Source: Solirubrobacter pauli
Lineage (GTDB): Bacteria > Actinomycetota > Thermoleophilia > Solirubrobacterales > Solirubrobacteraceae
NCBI RefSeq assembly: GCF_003633755.1
Contig: NZ_RBIL01000001.1
Coordinates: 2,527,426-2,591,425 of the forward strand
Direction: 5' to 3'
DNA length: 64,000 nucleotides
In this document: positions 1 to 8,625 of the stretch, piece after piece
Layout: each line of letters begins with the position of its first letter
Position numbering within the stretch: position 1 is the first letter of the stretch
Notes under the pieces: generated by a model
Databases searched by the model: none
Told to the model about the DNA's origin: nothing
Seen by the model: only the letters and a program-made list of their open reading frames with translations
Made by a program: the position numbers and the translations under genes

Positions 1-16
1 CGGTCAATCTAGATCC

Positions 17-400
17 ATGCTCGACGACGACGTCCGCGCGCTGCTGCGCGCGCCCAACATCGCGCACCTGGCCACGCTGCTCAAGGACGGGGCGCCGCAC
101 TCGATCGCCCTGTGGATCGGCGTCGAGGGCGAGCAGATCGCGCTGTTCACGGCGCCGAACGCGCTGAAGGCGCGCAACATGGACCGGGATGCGCGGGTCG
201 CGATCTCGGTCCACCAGCACGATCGCCCGCTGACGAGCGCGACCATCCGTGGCCGCGTGGTGGACCGCCTCGACGGGGAGCGGGGCTGGGCGATCGTCGA
301 CCGGATCTCGCAGGACTACCAGGGCGAGCCGTACCCGCGCGACCCCGAGATGGTCGCCTACCTGATCGAACCCGAGCGCGTGAAGTACGAGGCGTACTAG
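17..400 (+). CDS. PPOX-class (pyridoxamine phosphate oxidase-like) split-barrel protein
   Basis: A 127-residue protein with the layout of small PPOX-class flavin- or F420-binding split-barrel proteins: an N-terminal helix (LDDDVRALLR), a first strand pair (HLATLLKDGAPHSIALWI), a Lys-Ala-Arg-Asn segment after the FTAPN turn, and a strand ending in SATIRGRVV. The family includes F420-dependent reductases and unspecific flavin-binding proteins, and the sequence alone does not settle which cofactor is used. The ATG lies 16 bases from the left edge, so the promoter is mostly outside the window and an earlier start cannot be excluded, although the protein begins where family members usually do. No operon partner is visible: the next gene is convergent. 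Confidence 0.75.
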   Translation: MLDDDVRALLRAPNIAHLATLLKDGAPHSIALWIGVEGEQIALFTAPNALKARNMDRDARVAISVHQHDRPLTSATIRGRVVDRLDGERGWAIVDRISQDYQGEPYPRDPEMVAYLIEPERVKYEAY

Positions 401-561
401 GGAGCTCGCCGCAGAACACCGGCACACCTCCTGCGGCACATCCGCGGCGCCTCGCGCCACCCGCGATGCTCAACAGGCTGGCGCCCGCCTCCGCTCGTGT
501 GCGGCCCGAGGCACTGGCGCCTGCACCACATGAGGTGCACCGCACGTTCTCCAGCGAACTC

Positions 562-1416
562 CTAGGACTCGCCGCGCAGCCGCCGGGCGAGCCGGTTCAT
601 CCCGAGCGCCTCGGCGGCCGCCGCGCCCGCTTCGCCGTCGGTCCCACGATCCGCGGGCCGCTCCAGCGGCACGGAGCGCAGCGTCGCGATGTCCCGGAAC
701 ATCCGCAGCTCGGCGGCCTGCTCGATCAGCGACTTGCGTACCGCCGGCTTCTCGCGGATCGCCCCGAGGATCGCGTGCTCGAGGTCGCCCTTGCGCTGGA
801 GGATGTCGGCGGCGGTCTTCGCGCCGATGCCCTTCGCGCCCGGCAGGCCGTCCGACGGGTCGCCGCGCAGCGCGATGAAGTCGGGCACCTGCGAGGGGTC
901 GATGCCGTAGATCTCGCGCACCTGCTCCGGGCCGACCTCGTCCGGCCCCTGCTGGCGCGCCTTCTGCAGCAGGATCGTGACGCTGTCGTTCGCGCACTGG
1001 AACATGTCGCGGTCCGCGGTGAGGATCAGCGACCGCCCGCCGTGCTCGGTCTCCAGCGCGGCGAACGAGCCCATCAGGTCGTCGGCCTCGAGGTCGTCGT
1101 GGCCGAGCACCGTCCAGCCCAGCGCCTCGTAGAGCGCGGGCGCGCGCTCCCACTGCCAGGCGAGGTCCTCGGGCATCTCGGGCCGCGCGGCGTGGTAGTC
1201 CGGGTACGCCTCGACCCGGTAGGACGCCGACTCCTGGCCGAAGCACATCACCACCGCGCGCGGCTGGTACTTCTCGATGCACCACAGGGTCATGTTCACC
1301 GACCCCACGAGCGCGTTGACGGGACGGCCTTCCGCCCCCTTGATCGAGTCGGGCAGGGCGAAGAAGCCGCGGTACAGGAGACCGGGGGTATCGCACAACA
1401 GGAGCGGGGCGGACAC
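562..1416 (-). CDS. 5'-3' exonuclease (PolA N-terminal domain-like)
   Basis: A stand-alone FEN/5'-nuclease domain of 284 residues, related to the N-terminal domain of DNA polymerase I. Metal-binding acidic positions are visible near the start (LLLCDTPGLLYRGFFAL), in the HDDLEADDLMGS stretch around residue 105 and in LTADRDMFQC around 135. A helix-three-turn-helix DNA-binding segment follows (DPSDGLPGAKGIGAKTAADI, about 185-205). The family trims flaps and RNA primers during replication and repair. The start is GTG at 1416, placed 23 bases from the divergent MaoC gene. The last 40 residues, rich in Arg, Ala and Glu, are poorly conserved in style. Confidence 0.88.
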   Translation of the reverse strand: MSAPLLLCDTPGLLYRGFFALPDSIKGAEGRPVNALVGSVNMTLWCIEKYQPRAVVMCFGQESASYRVEAYPDYHAARPEMPEDLAWQWERAPALYEALGWTVLGHDDLEADDLMGSFAALETEHGGRSLILTADRDMFQCANDSVTILLQKARQQGPDEVGPEQVREIYGIDPSQVPDFIALRGDPSDGLPGAKGIGAKTAADILQRKGDLEHAILGAIREKPAVRKSLIEQAAELRMFRDIATLRSVPLERPADRGTDGEAGAAAAEALGMNRLARRLRGES

Positions 1417-1425
1417 GGCGGGAAG

Positions 1426-1431
1426 TATGGT
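1426..1431 (+). promoter_or_regulatory. Putative -10 element of a leaderless MaoC transcript
   Basis: TATGGT ends eight bases before the ATG at 1440 and no Shine-Dalgarno sequence lies in between. That spacing puts the transcription start at or next to the ATG. No good -35 hexamer is seen, so this is a pattern-based inference. Confidence 0.4.
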
Positions 1432-1439
1432 GCCCGGCC

Positions 1440-1895
1440 ATGCGGACGATCACCGGACTCGACGAGCTCAAGGCCGCGGAGGGCGAGGTCCTCGGCACCT
1501 CCGACTGGCACGAGGTGACGCAGAAGGACGTGGACACGTTCGCCGACGTGACCGGCGACCACCAGTGGATCCACGTCGACCCGGATCGCGCGAAGGACAC
1601 GCCGTTCGGCGGCACGATCGCGCACGGCTACCTCACGCTCAGCCTCGGCCCCGCGCTCAACAACCAGGTCTTCGCGCTCGAGGGCTTCGCCTTCGCGCTC
1701 AACTACGGCCTCAACAAGGTGCGCTTCCCGGCGCCCGTGCCGGTGCCGTCGAAGGTCCGCGCCAGCCCGAAGCTCAAGGAGATCACCGACGTCCCCGGCG
1801 GTGCGCAGTGCGTCTTCGAGGTGACCTTCGAGCGCGAAGGCGGTGACAAGCCGGTCTGCGTCGCCGAGACCGTCGTCCGCGTCTACACCGGTTAG
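1440..1895 (+). CDS. MaoC-family (R)-specific enoyl-CoA hydratase/dehydratase
   Basis: A 151-residue hot-dog-fold protein of the single-domain MaoC family, which hydrates trans-2-enoyl-CoA or related thioesters. The catalytic Asp-His pair is present as D40 and H45 in GDHQWIHVD, followed by the substrate-loop glycines of PFGGTIAHGYLTLSL (residues 55-69). Length is normal for the family. The ATG at 1440 is preceded by a TATGGT hexamer eight bases upstream and no ribosome binding site, suggesting a leaderless message. It ends four bases into the convergent SpoIID gene (overlap 1892-1895). The physiological substrate cannot be read from the sequence. Confidence 0.9.
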   Translation: MRTITGLDELKAAEGEVLGTSDWHEVTQKDVDTFADVTGDHQWIHVDPDRAKDTPFGGTIAHGYLTLSLGPALNNQVFALEGFAFALNYGLNKVRFPAPVPVPSKVRASPKLKEITDVPGGAQCVFEVTFEREGGDKPVCVAETVVRVYTG

Positions 1896-3274
1896 CCGAT
1901 GCGCACGGCGGGGCCGTACGCCCCGCCGACGACCGCACGGTACGTGCCCGGCGTGGCCGTCGGCCAGCGGTAGGCGCCGCGCCGCGTCTTCGTCGTGCCG
2001 ACCTCGACCCAGCGGCCGTTCACGCGCGCCTGGATCGTCACGTTCCGCGATCCGGCGATCACGTCGCCGCGCAGCACGCCGATCGGCCGCAGCAGCGCGC
2101 TGAAGCCGGGCGGGGCGGTCGTGCCGCCGGAGCCGTCGCCCTCGGTCGGCTCGGCCTTCTCGCCGCTGATCGAGGCGAACGACGCCCACGTGTCGAACAG
2201 GCCGAGGCGGGCGCGCAGCGTCGCGCCGTCGGTGACCGACACGCCGCGCGAGCCGACCACCTCGGCGGAGACGATCCGCGGGGACTCGCCCCGCCGCGTC
2301 ACGCGGATGCCCTTGAAGGACCCCTTCACGAGCCCGCCGAGCTTCTTCGACGCGCTCGCCATGGTCAGCTTCGTCGTCCAGCGGTGGCGCGGGGAGACGT
2401 CGTCGAACTCGTCCTCGACGGACTTCAGCCACGGCCGCGGCTCACGGCCCAGCGACGTGTTCTCGACCGACTCCGTGCGCCCGCCCGACGTCGAGAAGAA
2501 GTAGGTGACGACCGGCTGGCCCTGGTAGGTGACGATCTGCCCGCGCGTGTCGGCGACCGCCGCGTTGGTCGACGGCTGCTCGATCCCGACGCCCTTGTAG
2601 ACCTGCGAGCGCGTGTCGGCGTAGTGGTCGAAGTCGGCGCTCTTGGCGGTGGTGATCGCGTACGTGCGGGCGGCGATCGCCTGCGCGCGCAGCGCCTCCG
2701 CCGGCCAGGACGCCGGCGACTCCGCGGGCACGACGCCCTGCAGGTAGTCGTCGAGGCCGACCACGTTGGTCACGGTGAGCCCGCTGAACGTGCCGGGCTT
2801 GAGCTCCATCACGCCGCGGAACGAGCCGACCCCGCCGAGCGTCGTGACGTCGCCCTCGCCGGCGACCTGCAGCGGCGCCTTGAAGACCGCCACGCGGCGG
2901 TTGCCCTGGAGCAGCTCGACCTCGGTCAACGCGCGGCGACGGGCCACGTACGTCTTCGTCGGGTCCAGCTTGCGCGAACCCGCCTGGCGCGCGCCGGAGA
3001 TCCGCGCGCTGCCGGTCTGGCCGATCAGCTGGACGCGCACCTTCTTGTTCGGATCGGTCGTTCCGAGGGAAGTGCCGGTGTAGTAGTGCCCGAGGATGCG
3101 CGCGGCGTCCCAGCCGTTCTGGGCGTAGCCGAGCGCGCCGTACTGGCTCATCCCGACGCCGTGGCCGAAGCCGGCGCCCTTGATCGTGAATGTCGTCTTC
3201 TTGGAGGACTGGGCGGACGCAGGAGCGGCGAGCGCGACCAGCAGTGCCAGCGTGGCGAGCAGGGTTCGAGTCAT
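1892..3274 (-). CDS. Secreted SpoIID/LytB-domain protein
   Basis: About 460 residues with a Sec signal peptide (MTRTLLATLALLVALAAPASA) at the preferred ATG at 3274; an in-frame ATG at 3292 would add six residues before it and is less convincing. The SpoIID/LytB signatures are clear: GHGVGMSQYGALGYAQ near residue 43, and YLQGVVPAESPASWPAEAL with QAIAARTYA around 185-215. In Bacillus, SpoIID is a lytic transglycosylase acting on peptidoglycan. In non-sporulating actinobacteria such proteins are assumed to act on the cell wall. The last 110 residues after the Gly/Thr-rich linker (GDGSGGTTAPPG) form a separate beta-rich tail that may anchor it to the envelope. Confidence 0.87.
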   Translation of the reverse strand: MTRTLLATLALLVALAAPASAQSSKKTTFTIKGAGFGHGVGMSQYGALGYAQNGWDAARILGHYYTGTSLGTTDPNKKVRVQLIGQTGSARISGARQAGSRKLDPTKTYVARRRALTEVELLQGNRRVAVFKAPLQVAGEGDVTTLGGVGSFRGVMELKPGTFSGLTVTNVVGLDDYLQGVVPAESPASWPAEALRAQAIAARTYAITTAKSADFDHYADTRSQVYKGVGIEQPSTNAAVADTRGQIVTYQGQPVVTYFFSTSGGRTESVENTSLGREPRPWLKSVEDEFDDVSPRHRWTTKLTMASASKKLGGLVKGSFKGIRVTRRGESPRIVSAEVVGSRGVSVTDGATLRARLGLFDTWASFASISGEKAEPTEGDGSGGTTAPPGFSALLRPIGVLRGDVIAGSRNVTIQARVNGRWVEVGTTKTRRGAYRWPTATPGTYRAVVGGAYGPAVRIG

Positions 3275-3318
3275 AGGATCGGGCGTGGCCATCTAAGTTA
3301 GCCCGACACGTCGCCGGG

Positions 3319-3325
3319 AAAGGAG
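3319..3325 (+). promoter_or_regulatory. Strong ribosome binding site for the GTG start at 3336
   Basis: AAAGGAG lies ten bases before the GTG start and decides it. A TAAGTT hexamer at 3294-3299 could serve as the -10 element, giving a leader of about 30 bases. Confidence 0.6.
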
Positions 3326-3335
3326 TTGCGCCAGA

Positions 3336-4982
3336 GTGAGCTCACGCAAGGCATCTGACCTCTTCGTGGAGTGCCTGGAGGCGGAGGGCGTCAAGTACGT
3401 CTTCGGCATCCCCGGTGAGGAGACGCTCGACCTGAACGAGTCCTTGCACGACTCCTCGGTCTCCTTCGTCCCTGTTCGACACGAGCAGGGCGGGGCCTAC
3501 ATGGCCGACATGTACGGCCGGCTCACGGGGCGCGCGGGCGTGTGCCTGGGAACGCTCGGACCGGGCGCGACCAACCTGGTGACGGCGATCGCCGACGCGT
3601 TCCTGGACCGCTCGCCGCTCGTCGCGCTGACGGGCCAGGCGGACCTCCAGCGCATGCACAAGGAGTCCCACCAGCACATCGACATCGTCTCGATGTTCAA
3701 GCCGGTGACCAAGTGGAACACGCGCCTGAACGCGGCGGCCGTGATTCCCGAGGTCGTACGCAAGGCGTTCAAGGTGGCGCAGGAGCCCAAGCCGGGCCCG
3801 ACGCACATCGAGCTGCCCGAGGACGTCATGGACGACCAGACCGACGCGCGGCCGCTGCGCGCCGGCGGTCGCGAGCGTCGGCTGGAGCCGAGCGCGGGCG
3901 ACACGCTCGCCGCCGCCGAGATCATCCGCAACGCCGCCAACCCGATCGTGCTCGCCGGCAACGGCGTGTCGCGGGTCGGCGCCGCGCCCGCCCTGCGGGA
4001 GTTCGCGCGCGCGACCGGGATCGGCGTGGCCGAGACGTTCATGGGCAAGGGCGCGCTGGACTACCAGGACTCCAGCGCGCGCGGGACGGTCGGTCTGCAG
4101 TCGCGCGACTACGCGCTGGCGGGCTTCGAGGACGCCGACGTCGTGATCACCGTCGGCTACGACCTCGTCGAGCACGCGCCGAGCAACTGGAACCCCAAGG
4201 GCGACAAGACGATCATCTGCATCGACAGCGTCCCGCCCGAGGTCGACGAGCACTTCGTGACCGAGATCGACCTCGTCGGCGACCTGTACCACATCCTCAG
4301 CCGGCTGACGGACGAGCTCCGGCACGAGGCGCGCACGATCAGCGCCTCGCGGCTCGACGACATCGTGCTCGGGCGCTTCGAGGCGGCCAAGGACGACGAC
4401 TCGTTCCCGATGCAGCCGCCGCGCGCGCTGTGGGAGATCCGCAAGGCGCTCGGCCGCCACGACATGCTGATCTCCGACGTCGGGCTGCACAAGCTGTGGA
4501 TCGCGCGCATGTTCCCGGCGCACGAGCCCAACACGGTGCTGATCGCGAACGGGCTCGCGGGCATGGGGATCGCGCTGCCGACGGCGATCGCCGCGAAGCT
4601 CGTCCACCCGGGCCGCAACGTGGTGACGGTCAACGGCGACGGCGGCTTCCTCATGAACGTGCAGGAGCTCGAGACGGCCGTGCGGCTCAAGACGCCGATC
4701 GTCAACGTGATTTGGGAGAACTCCCAGTTCGGCTCGATCGTTTGGAAGCAGGACAAGAAGTTCGGCCGGCACTTCGGGACAGACTTCACGAACCCAGACT
4801 TCGTCAAGCTGGCGGACGCCTTCGGCATGCCGGCCTGGCGCTGTGAGTCGGTCGAGGACTTCGGATCGCGCTTGCGGCACGCGCTCTCACTCGAGCTCCC
4901 GAGCCTTATTGTTGTGCCGATCGACTATTCGCTGGACGTGTCGATCTCAGAGGAACTCGGAACGGAGACGGTGGCGGCATGA
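3336..4982 (+). CDS. Acetolactate synthase-like ThDP enzyme, possibly 2-oxoglutarate decarboxylase
   Basis: A 548-residue thiamine-diphosphate enzyme with the acetolactate synthase domain order: N-terminal PYR domain (VFGIPGEETLDL; catalytic Glu in RHEQGGAYMADMYGRLTG), central domain (about 190-330) and C-terminal PP domain with the GDGGFLMNVQELE cofactor motif near residue 430. The family ranges from acetolactate synthase to other 2-oxoacid decarboxylases. The stop overlaps the start of a succinate-semialdehyde dehydrogenase by four bases. The same pairing in Synechococcus PCC 7002 is a 2-oxoglutarate decarboxylase once annotated as acetolactate synthase, which makes that function a serious alternative here. 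No regulatory subunit (IlvH/IlvN) is nearby. GTG start with RBS AAAGGAG. Confidence 0.85.
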   Translation: MSSRKASDLFVECLEAEGVKYVFGIPGEETLDLNESLHDSSVSFVPVRHEQGGAYMADMYGRLTGRAGVCLGTLGPGATNLVTAIADAFLDRSPLVALTGQADLQRMHKESHQHIDIVSMFKPVTKWNTRLNAAAVIPEVVRKAFKVAQEPKPGPTHIELPEDVMDDQTDARPLRAGGRERRLEPSAGDTLAAAEIIRNAANPIVLAGNGVSRVGAAPALREFARATGIGVAETFMGKGALDYQDSSARGTVGLQSRDYALAGFEDADVVITVGYDLVEHAPSNWNPKGDKTIICIDSVPPEVDEHFVTEIDLVGDLYHILSRLTDELRHEARTISASRLDDIVLGRFEAAKDDDSFPMQPPRALWEIRKALGRHDMLISDVGLHKLWIARMFPAHEPNTVLIANGLAGMGIALPTAIAAKLVHPGRNVVTVNGDGGFLMNVQELETAVRLKTPIVNVIWENSQFGSIVWKQDKKFGRHFGTDFTNPDFVKLADAFGMPAWRCESVEDFGSRLRHALSLELPSLIVVPIDYSLDVSISEELGTETVAA

Positions 4983-6442
4983 GCGCAACACAGGAGAAGA
5001 CCGCGGTCGACGCGGTGCCCACGCAGCTCTTCATCGGTGGCGAGTGGCGGGACGCCTCGGGCGGCGGCACGCTCGACATCGAAGACCCCTCGACCGGCGA
5101 GACGCTGACCGCGGTCGCCGACGCCACCCCTGAGGACGCGAAAGCGGCCTTGGACGCCGCGTGCGCCGTCCAGGACGAGTGGGGCCAGCACCCGCCGCGC
5201 GAGCGCGCCGAGATCCTGCGCCGCTCCTACGACGCGATGATGGCCAACGTCGAGGATCTCGCGCTGGTGATGACGCTCGAGATGGGCAAGCCGCTCGCCG
5301 AGGCCCGCGGTGAGATCGCCTACGCCGCCGACTACCTGCGCTGGTTCTCCGAGGAGGCCGTGCGGATCGACGGGCAGTTCCAGGTCACGCCCGACGGCAA
5401 GGGCCGGATGCTGACGATGAAGCAGCCGGTCGGCCCCTGCTACGCGATCACGCCGTGGAACTTCCCCGCGGCGATGGGCACGCGCAAGATCGGTCCGGCC
5501 ATCGCCGCCGGCTGCACGATGGTCATGAAGCCCGCGCAGCAGACGCCGCTGACGATGCTCACGCTGGCGAAGATCTTCCAGGAGGCCGGGCTTCCGGACG
5601 GCGTGCTGAACGTCATCACCAGCGGGTCCTCGAGCAAGGTGTCGGCGCCGATCATCAACGACCCGCGCCTGCGCAAGCTGACCTTCACCGGCTCGACCGA
5701 GGTCGGGCGCATCCTCGTCGAGCAGGCCGCCCAGGGCCTGCTGAAGACGTCGATGGAGCTGGGTGGCAACGCGCCGTTCCTGGTCTTCGCCGACGCGGAC
5801 GTCGACGCGGCCGTCGAGGGCGCGCTGGTGGCCAAGATGCGCAACATCGGCGAGGCCTGCACGGCCGCCAACCGCTTCCACGTCGCCAGCTCGATCGCGG
5901 AGGAGTTCGCCGAGAAGCTGGCGGCCAAGCTCGGCGAGTGGAAGGTCGGCCGCGGTACCGAGGAGGGCGTCAAGGTCGGCCCGCTGATCGACGCCACCCA
6001 GCGCGACAAGGTCGCCGAGCTGGTCGAGGACGCCACCGGCAAGGGGGCGGACGTCGTGCTCGCCGGCGGCAAGCGCGACGGCGCGGGCTACTTCTTCGAC
6101 CCGACGGTGCTCGCCGGGGTGCCCGAGAACGCCAGGCTCCTGAAGGAGGAGATCTTCGGGCCGGTGGCGCCCGTAATCGCCTTCGATGACGAGGACGCCG
6201 CCATCGCCGCCGCCAACGACACCGAGTACGGCCTCGTGTCCTACGTGTACACGAAGGACCTCAAGCGGGCGTTCCGGGTCTGCGAGCGCCTGGAGACCGG
6301 CATGATCGGCCTCAACCAGGGCCTCGTGGCCAACGTGCAGGCGCCGTTCGGCGGCGTCAAGGCCTCCGGCCTGGGCCGCGAGGGCGGCAGCGTCGGCATC
6401 GACGAGTTCCTGGAGATCAAGTACATCGCGATGGCGATGTAG
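4979..6442 (+). CDS. gabD: NAD(P)-dependent succinate-semialdehyde dehydrogenase
   Basis: A 487-residue aldehyde dehydrogenase of the GabD type. Visible motifs are the cofactor site FTGSTEVGRIL (about residue 238), the general-base Glu in MELGGNAPFLVF (about 260), and the active-site Cys in GEACTAANRF (about 294), where GEA rather than GQ precedes the cysteine as in many SSADHs. The family oxidises succinate semialdehyde to succinate. Its ATG overlaps the upstream ThDP enzyme by four bases, so the two are co-translated. Together they could convert 2-oxoglutarate to succinate without 2-oxoglutarate dehydrogenase. Aldehyde specificity is inferred from family resemblance and context, so another semialdehyde remains possible. 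Confidence 0.88.
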   Translation: MSATQEKTAVDAVPTQLFIGGEWRDASGGGTLDIEDPSTGETLTAVADATPEDAKAALDAACAVQDEWGQHPPRERAEILRRSYDAMMANVEDLALVMTLEMGKPLAEARGEIAYAADYLRWFSEEAVRIDGQFQVTPDGKGRMLTMKQPVGPCYAITPWNFPAAMGTRKIGPAIAAGCTMVMKPAQQTPLTMLTLAKIFQEAGLPDGVLNVITSGSSSKVSAPIINDPRLRKLTFTGSTEVGRILVEQAAQGLLKTSMELGGNAPFLVFADADVDAAVEGALVAKMRNIGEACTAANRFHVASSIAEEFAEKLAAKLGEWKVGRGTEEGVKVGPLIDATQRDKVAELVEDATGKGADVVLAGGKRDGAGYFFDPTVLAGVPENARLLKEEIFGPVAPVIAFDDEDAAIAAANDTEYGLVSYVYTKDLKRAFRVCERLETGMIGLNQGLVANVQAPFGGVKASGLGREGGSVGIDEFLEIKYIAMAM

Positions 6443-6489
6443 ATGAAGCAGGACATCCCCTCCACCCCACCCCGATCATCCGTCCTCAT

Positions 6490-7065
6490 TTGCGTGGACC
6501 TCTAGCGCAACTCCAGGCGTGGTACGAGCACGCCGTCGCCGCGGGCGTCGCAGAGCCCGAGGCGATGGCGCTGGCCACGGCCACGCCGGACGGTGCGCCG
6601 TCGGTGCGCTTCGTCCTGCTCAAGGGCATCGACGAGCGCGGCGTCGAGTTCTTCACCAACTACGAGTCCCGCAAGGCGCGCGAGCTGACCGCCAACCCGC
6701 GCGCCGCGCTGGCGGTCCTGTGGAAGCCCCTGCAGCGCCAGATCCGGCTCGAGGGCCCGGTCGAGCCGCTGAGCGCCGAGGAGTCCGACGCCTACTTCGC
6801 CACCCGCGCCCGCCAGTCGCAGCTCGGCGCCTGGGCCTCCCAGCAGTCCCAGGTCATCCCGGACCGCGACTGGCTCGAAGCGCGCCTGGCCGAGTTCGGC
6901 GAGCGATTCCCGGCGACCGTCCAGCGCCCGCCCCACTGGGGCGGCTTCCTGCTCCGGCCACAGGCCATCGAGTTCTGGGAGGGCCGCCCGAACCGGCTGC
7001 ACGACCGCGAGGCGTTCACGCGGGACGAGGACGGCGCCTGGCACTCGCGGCGCCTGTCCCCGTGA
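6490..7065 (+). CDS. pdxH: Pyridoxamine 5'-phosphate oxidase
   Basis: A 191-residue PdxH, which oxidises pyridoxine or pyridoxamine phosphate to pyridoxal phosphate using FMN. The family layout is intact: AMALATATPDGAPSVRFVLLKG, then GVEFFTNYESRKARELTANP, RQIRLEGPVEPL, SQLGAWASQQSQVI, and the C-terminal signature PPHWGGFLLRPQAIEFWEGR with RLHDR. The only in-frame start that keeps the full domain is TTG at 6490; no good RBS is visible, and the protein is about 25 residues shorter at the N-terminus than the E. coli enzyme, as in many actinobacteria. It converges on and overlaps the end of the EamA transporter by 50 bases. Confidence 0.92.
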   Translation: MRGPLAQLQAWYEHAVAAGVAEPEAMALATATPDGAPSVRFVLLKGIDERGVEFFTNYESRKARELTANPRAALAVLWKPLQRQIRLEGPVEPLSAEESDAYFATRARQSQLGAWASQQSQVIPDRDWLEARLAEFGERFPATVQRPPHWGGFLLRPQAIEFWEGRPNRLHDREAFTRDEDGAWHSRRLSP

Positions 7066-7918
7066 GCAGGCCCACGAGGATCAGCGCGCAGCCCGCGAGC
7101 TGAAGCGCCGACGGCTCCTGGGAGAGCAGCACGGCGCCGAGGGCGACCGAGCCGATCGGCTGGATGGTGAGGATCAGCGAGGTCATCGCGGCCGGGAGGC
7201 GCGGGAGCGACAGCGTGATCAGCATCCAGCCGAGGAACTGCGAGGTCAGCGCCAGCAGGACGAGCCAGCCGGCGCTGGGCCAGGCGGGGGTGAGGTCGTC
7301 CGTGCCGATCGCGAGGCCGAGCGCGAGCGAGCACAGGGTCGCCACGATCGACATGTCGAAGAGGGCGCCGCCCGGGCGGCGGAGGTCCATCGAGCCCTGG
7401 CGCTGGACGAGCAGGAAGGCCGCGTAGGCGATGCCGGTCGCCACGCCGAGGAGGGCGCCGCGGGCCGGGTTCGCGCCGTACGCGCCGTCCTCGAGCGCGC
7501 CGCTGACCAGCACGACGCCGGCGCAGACGGGCGGCAGGGCGAGGAGGATCGCCTTCGGGACCTTCTCGCCGAGGACGGCGAGGGCGACGAACGGGACGAT
7601 CACGACCTGGAGGTTGCCGAGGACGGTCGCCAGGCCGGCGCCGACGTCCTCGATGGCGTAGTGCCAGACGACGATGTCGACGGCGAAGAGCGCGCCCGCG
7701 GCGAAGGCCAGGCGACGCTCGCGGCGGCTGCGCGGGCCGTACTTGCGGTGCTCGAACCAGGCGATCACGCCCAGCGGCACCAGCGCGTAGGCGCACCGCC
7801 ACAGCGCGGCCGAGACCGGGGAGACGTCGGCCAGGTCGACGAGGATCGCGCTGAAGGCGATCACGACCGCGCCGAGCACGCCGGCGAGGACGGGCTGGTC
7901 GACTATCCGACGATGCAT
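7016..7918 (-). CDS. EamA/DMT-superfamily transporter
   Basis: A 300-residue integral membrane protein made of two EamA repeats of about five helices each, the hallmark of the drug/metabolite transporter family. Helix-forming stretches start at about residues 10, 36, 68, 93 and 120, and the second repeat starts near 150. The basic tail (ASARRRPRPA) is predicted to be cytoplasmic. The substrate is unknown. Its ATG at 7918 lies inside the end of the upstream GNAT gene (16-base overlap), making it the last gene of a fumC-GNAT-GNAT-transporter operon. Its 3' end overlaps the convergent pdxH by 50 bases. Confidence 0.87.
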   Translation of the reverse strand: MHRRIVDQPVLAGVLGAVVIAFSAILVDLADVSPVSAALWRCAYALVPLGVIAWFEHRKYGPRSRRERRLAFAAGALFAVDIVVWHYAIEDVGAGLATVLGNLQVVIVPFVALAVLGEKVPKAILLALPPVCAGVVLVSGALEDGAYGANPARGALLGVATGIAYAAFLLVQRQGSMDLRRPGGALFDMSIVATLCSLALGLAIGTDDLTPAWPSAGWLVLLALTSQFLGWMLITLSLPRLPAAMTSLILTIQPIGSVALGAVLLSQEPSALQLAGCALILVGLLTGTGAASARRRPRPA

Positions 7919-8625
7919 GCCGTTCCCTGGCGTTCGAAGCCCAAGCGGGCGTAGACCCGCGCGGCGTCCGTGCCGGCGGAGAGGAAGACGATGGGGGCGG
8001 CGGCGTCCTGCACGAGCGCGGCGGTCACGGCGCCCGCCAGGCCGCGACGGCGGGCCTCGGGGACGGTCGCGACGCCGACGATCTCGGTCACGTCACCGAC
8101 GGGCTGGTGCTGGCCGACGCACAGCACGCCCTCGGGCGACTCGGCGAGCGCGAAGCGGGTGACCCCCGCGCGCAGCCGCTCGCGCATGAACGCGACCCGG
8201 CCCTCGACGCCCTCGCCCGTGCCGCCGAAGCCGCGGTCCTGGGCCGCGACGGCGGGCGCCAGCGCCGGGTCGTCCGCGTCGATCATCCGCACGGTCACGC
8301 CCTCCGGCACGGTCGCGGGGACCGCGCCGCCCAGGACCATCAGCGGCGCCTCCATGACCTCCAGGCCGGCGGCCCGGGCCGCGGGCAGCAGCGAGGGCGT
8401 CGTCTCGTGGACCCACTCGAACGCCTCCGGCACGCCCAGCTCGCGCTGCCGCGCCCGCACCGCCTCGATCTCCGCGACGGTGAAGTCGTGCGTGACGCCC
8501 AGCCGCGGCCGCGCGTAGTAGGGCCACGCGCCGGTGCCGACGAACAGCGTGAACGGGCCGATCTCCTCGGTCCGCGCCGCGCTGCGCGGCACGGCGTCGT
8601 AGTAGGTCTCGATCGCGGGGTTCAC
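7903..8625 (-). CDS. GNAT-family N-acetyltransferase (second tandem copy)
   Basis: About 240 residues. The start is GTG at 8625, whose bases overlap the stop of the preceding paralogue (GTGA junction). The C-terminal GNAT core is clear: the acetyl-CoA-binding loop TVPEARRRGLAGAVTAALV near residue 185, followed by VFLSAGTDAARVYARLGFERQG. The N-terminal half (YYDAVPRSAARTEEIGPFTL, then WPYYARPRLG) is shared with the upstream copy, so the two arose by tandem duplication and then diverged. The acceptor substrate is unknown. Position in a fumarase operon does not by itself indicate one. The gene overlaps the downstream transporter by 16 bases. Confidence 0.8.
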   Translation of the reverse strand: MNPAIETYYDAVPRSAARTEEIGPFTLFVGTGAWPYYARPRLGVTHDFTVAEIEAVRARQRELGVPEAFEWVHETTPSLLPAARAAGLEVMEAPLMVLGGAVPATVPEGVTVRMIDADDPALAPAVAAQDRGFGGTGEGVEGRVAFMRERLRAGVTRFALAESPEGVLCVGQHQPVGDVTEIVGVATVPEARRRGLAGAVTAALVQDAAAPIVFLSAGTDAARVYARLGFERQGTACIVG

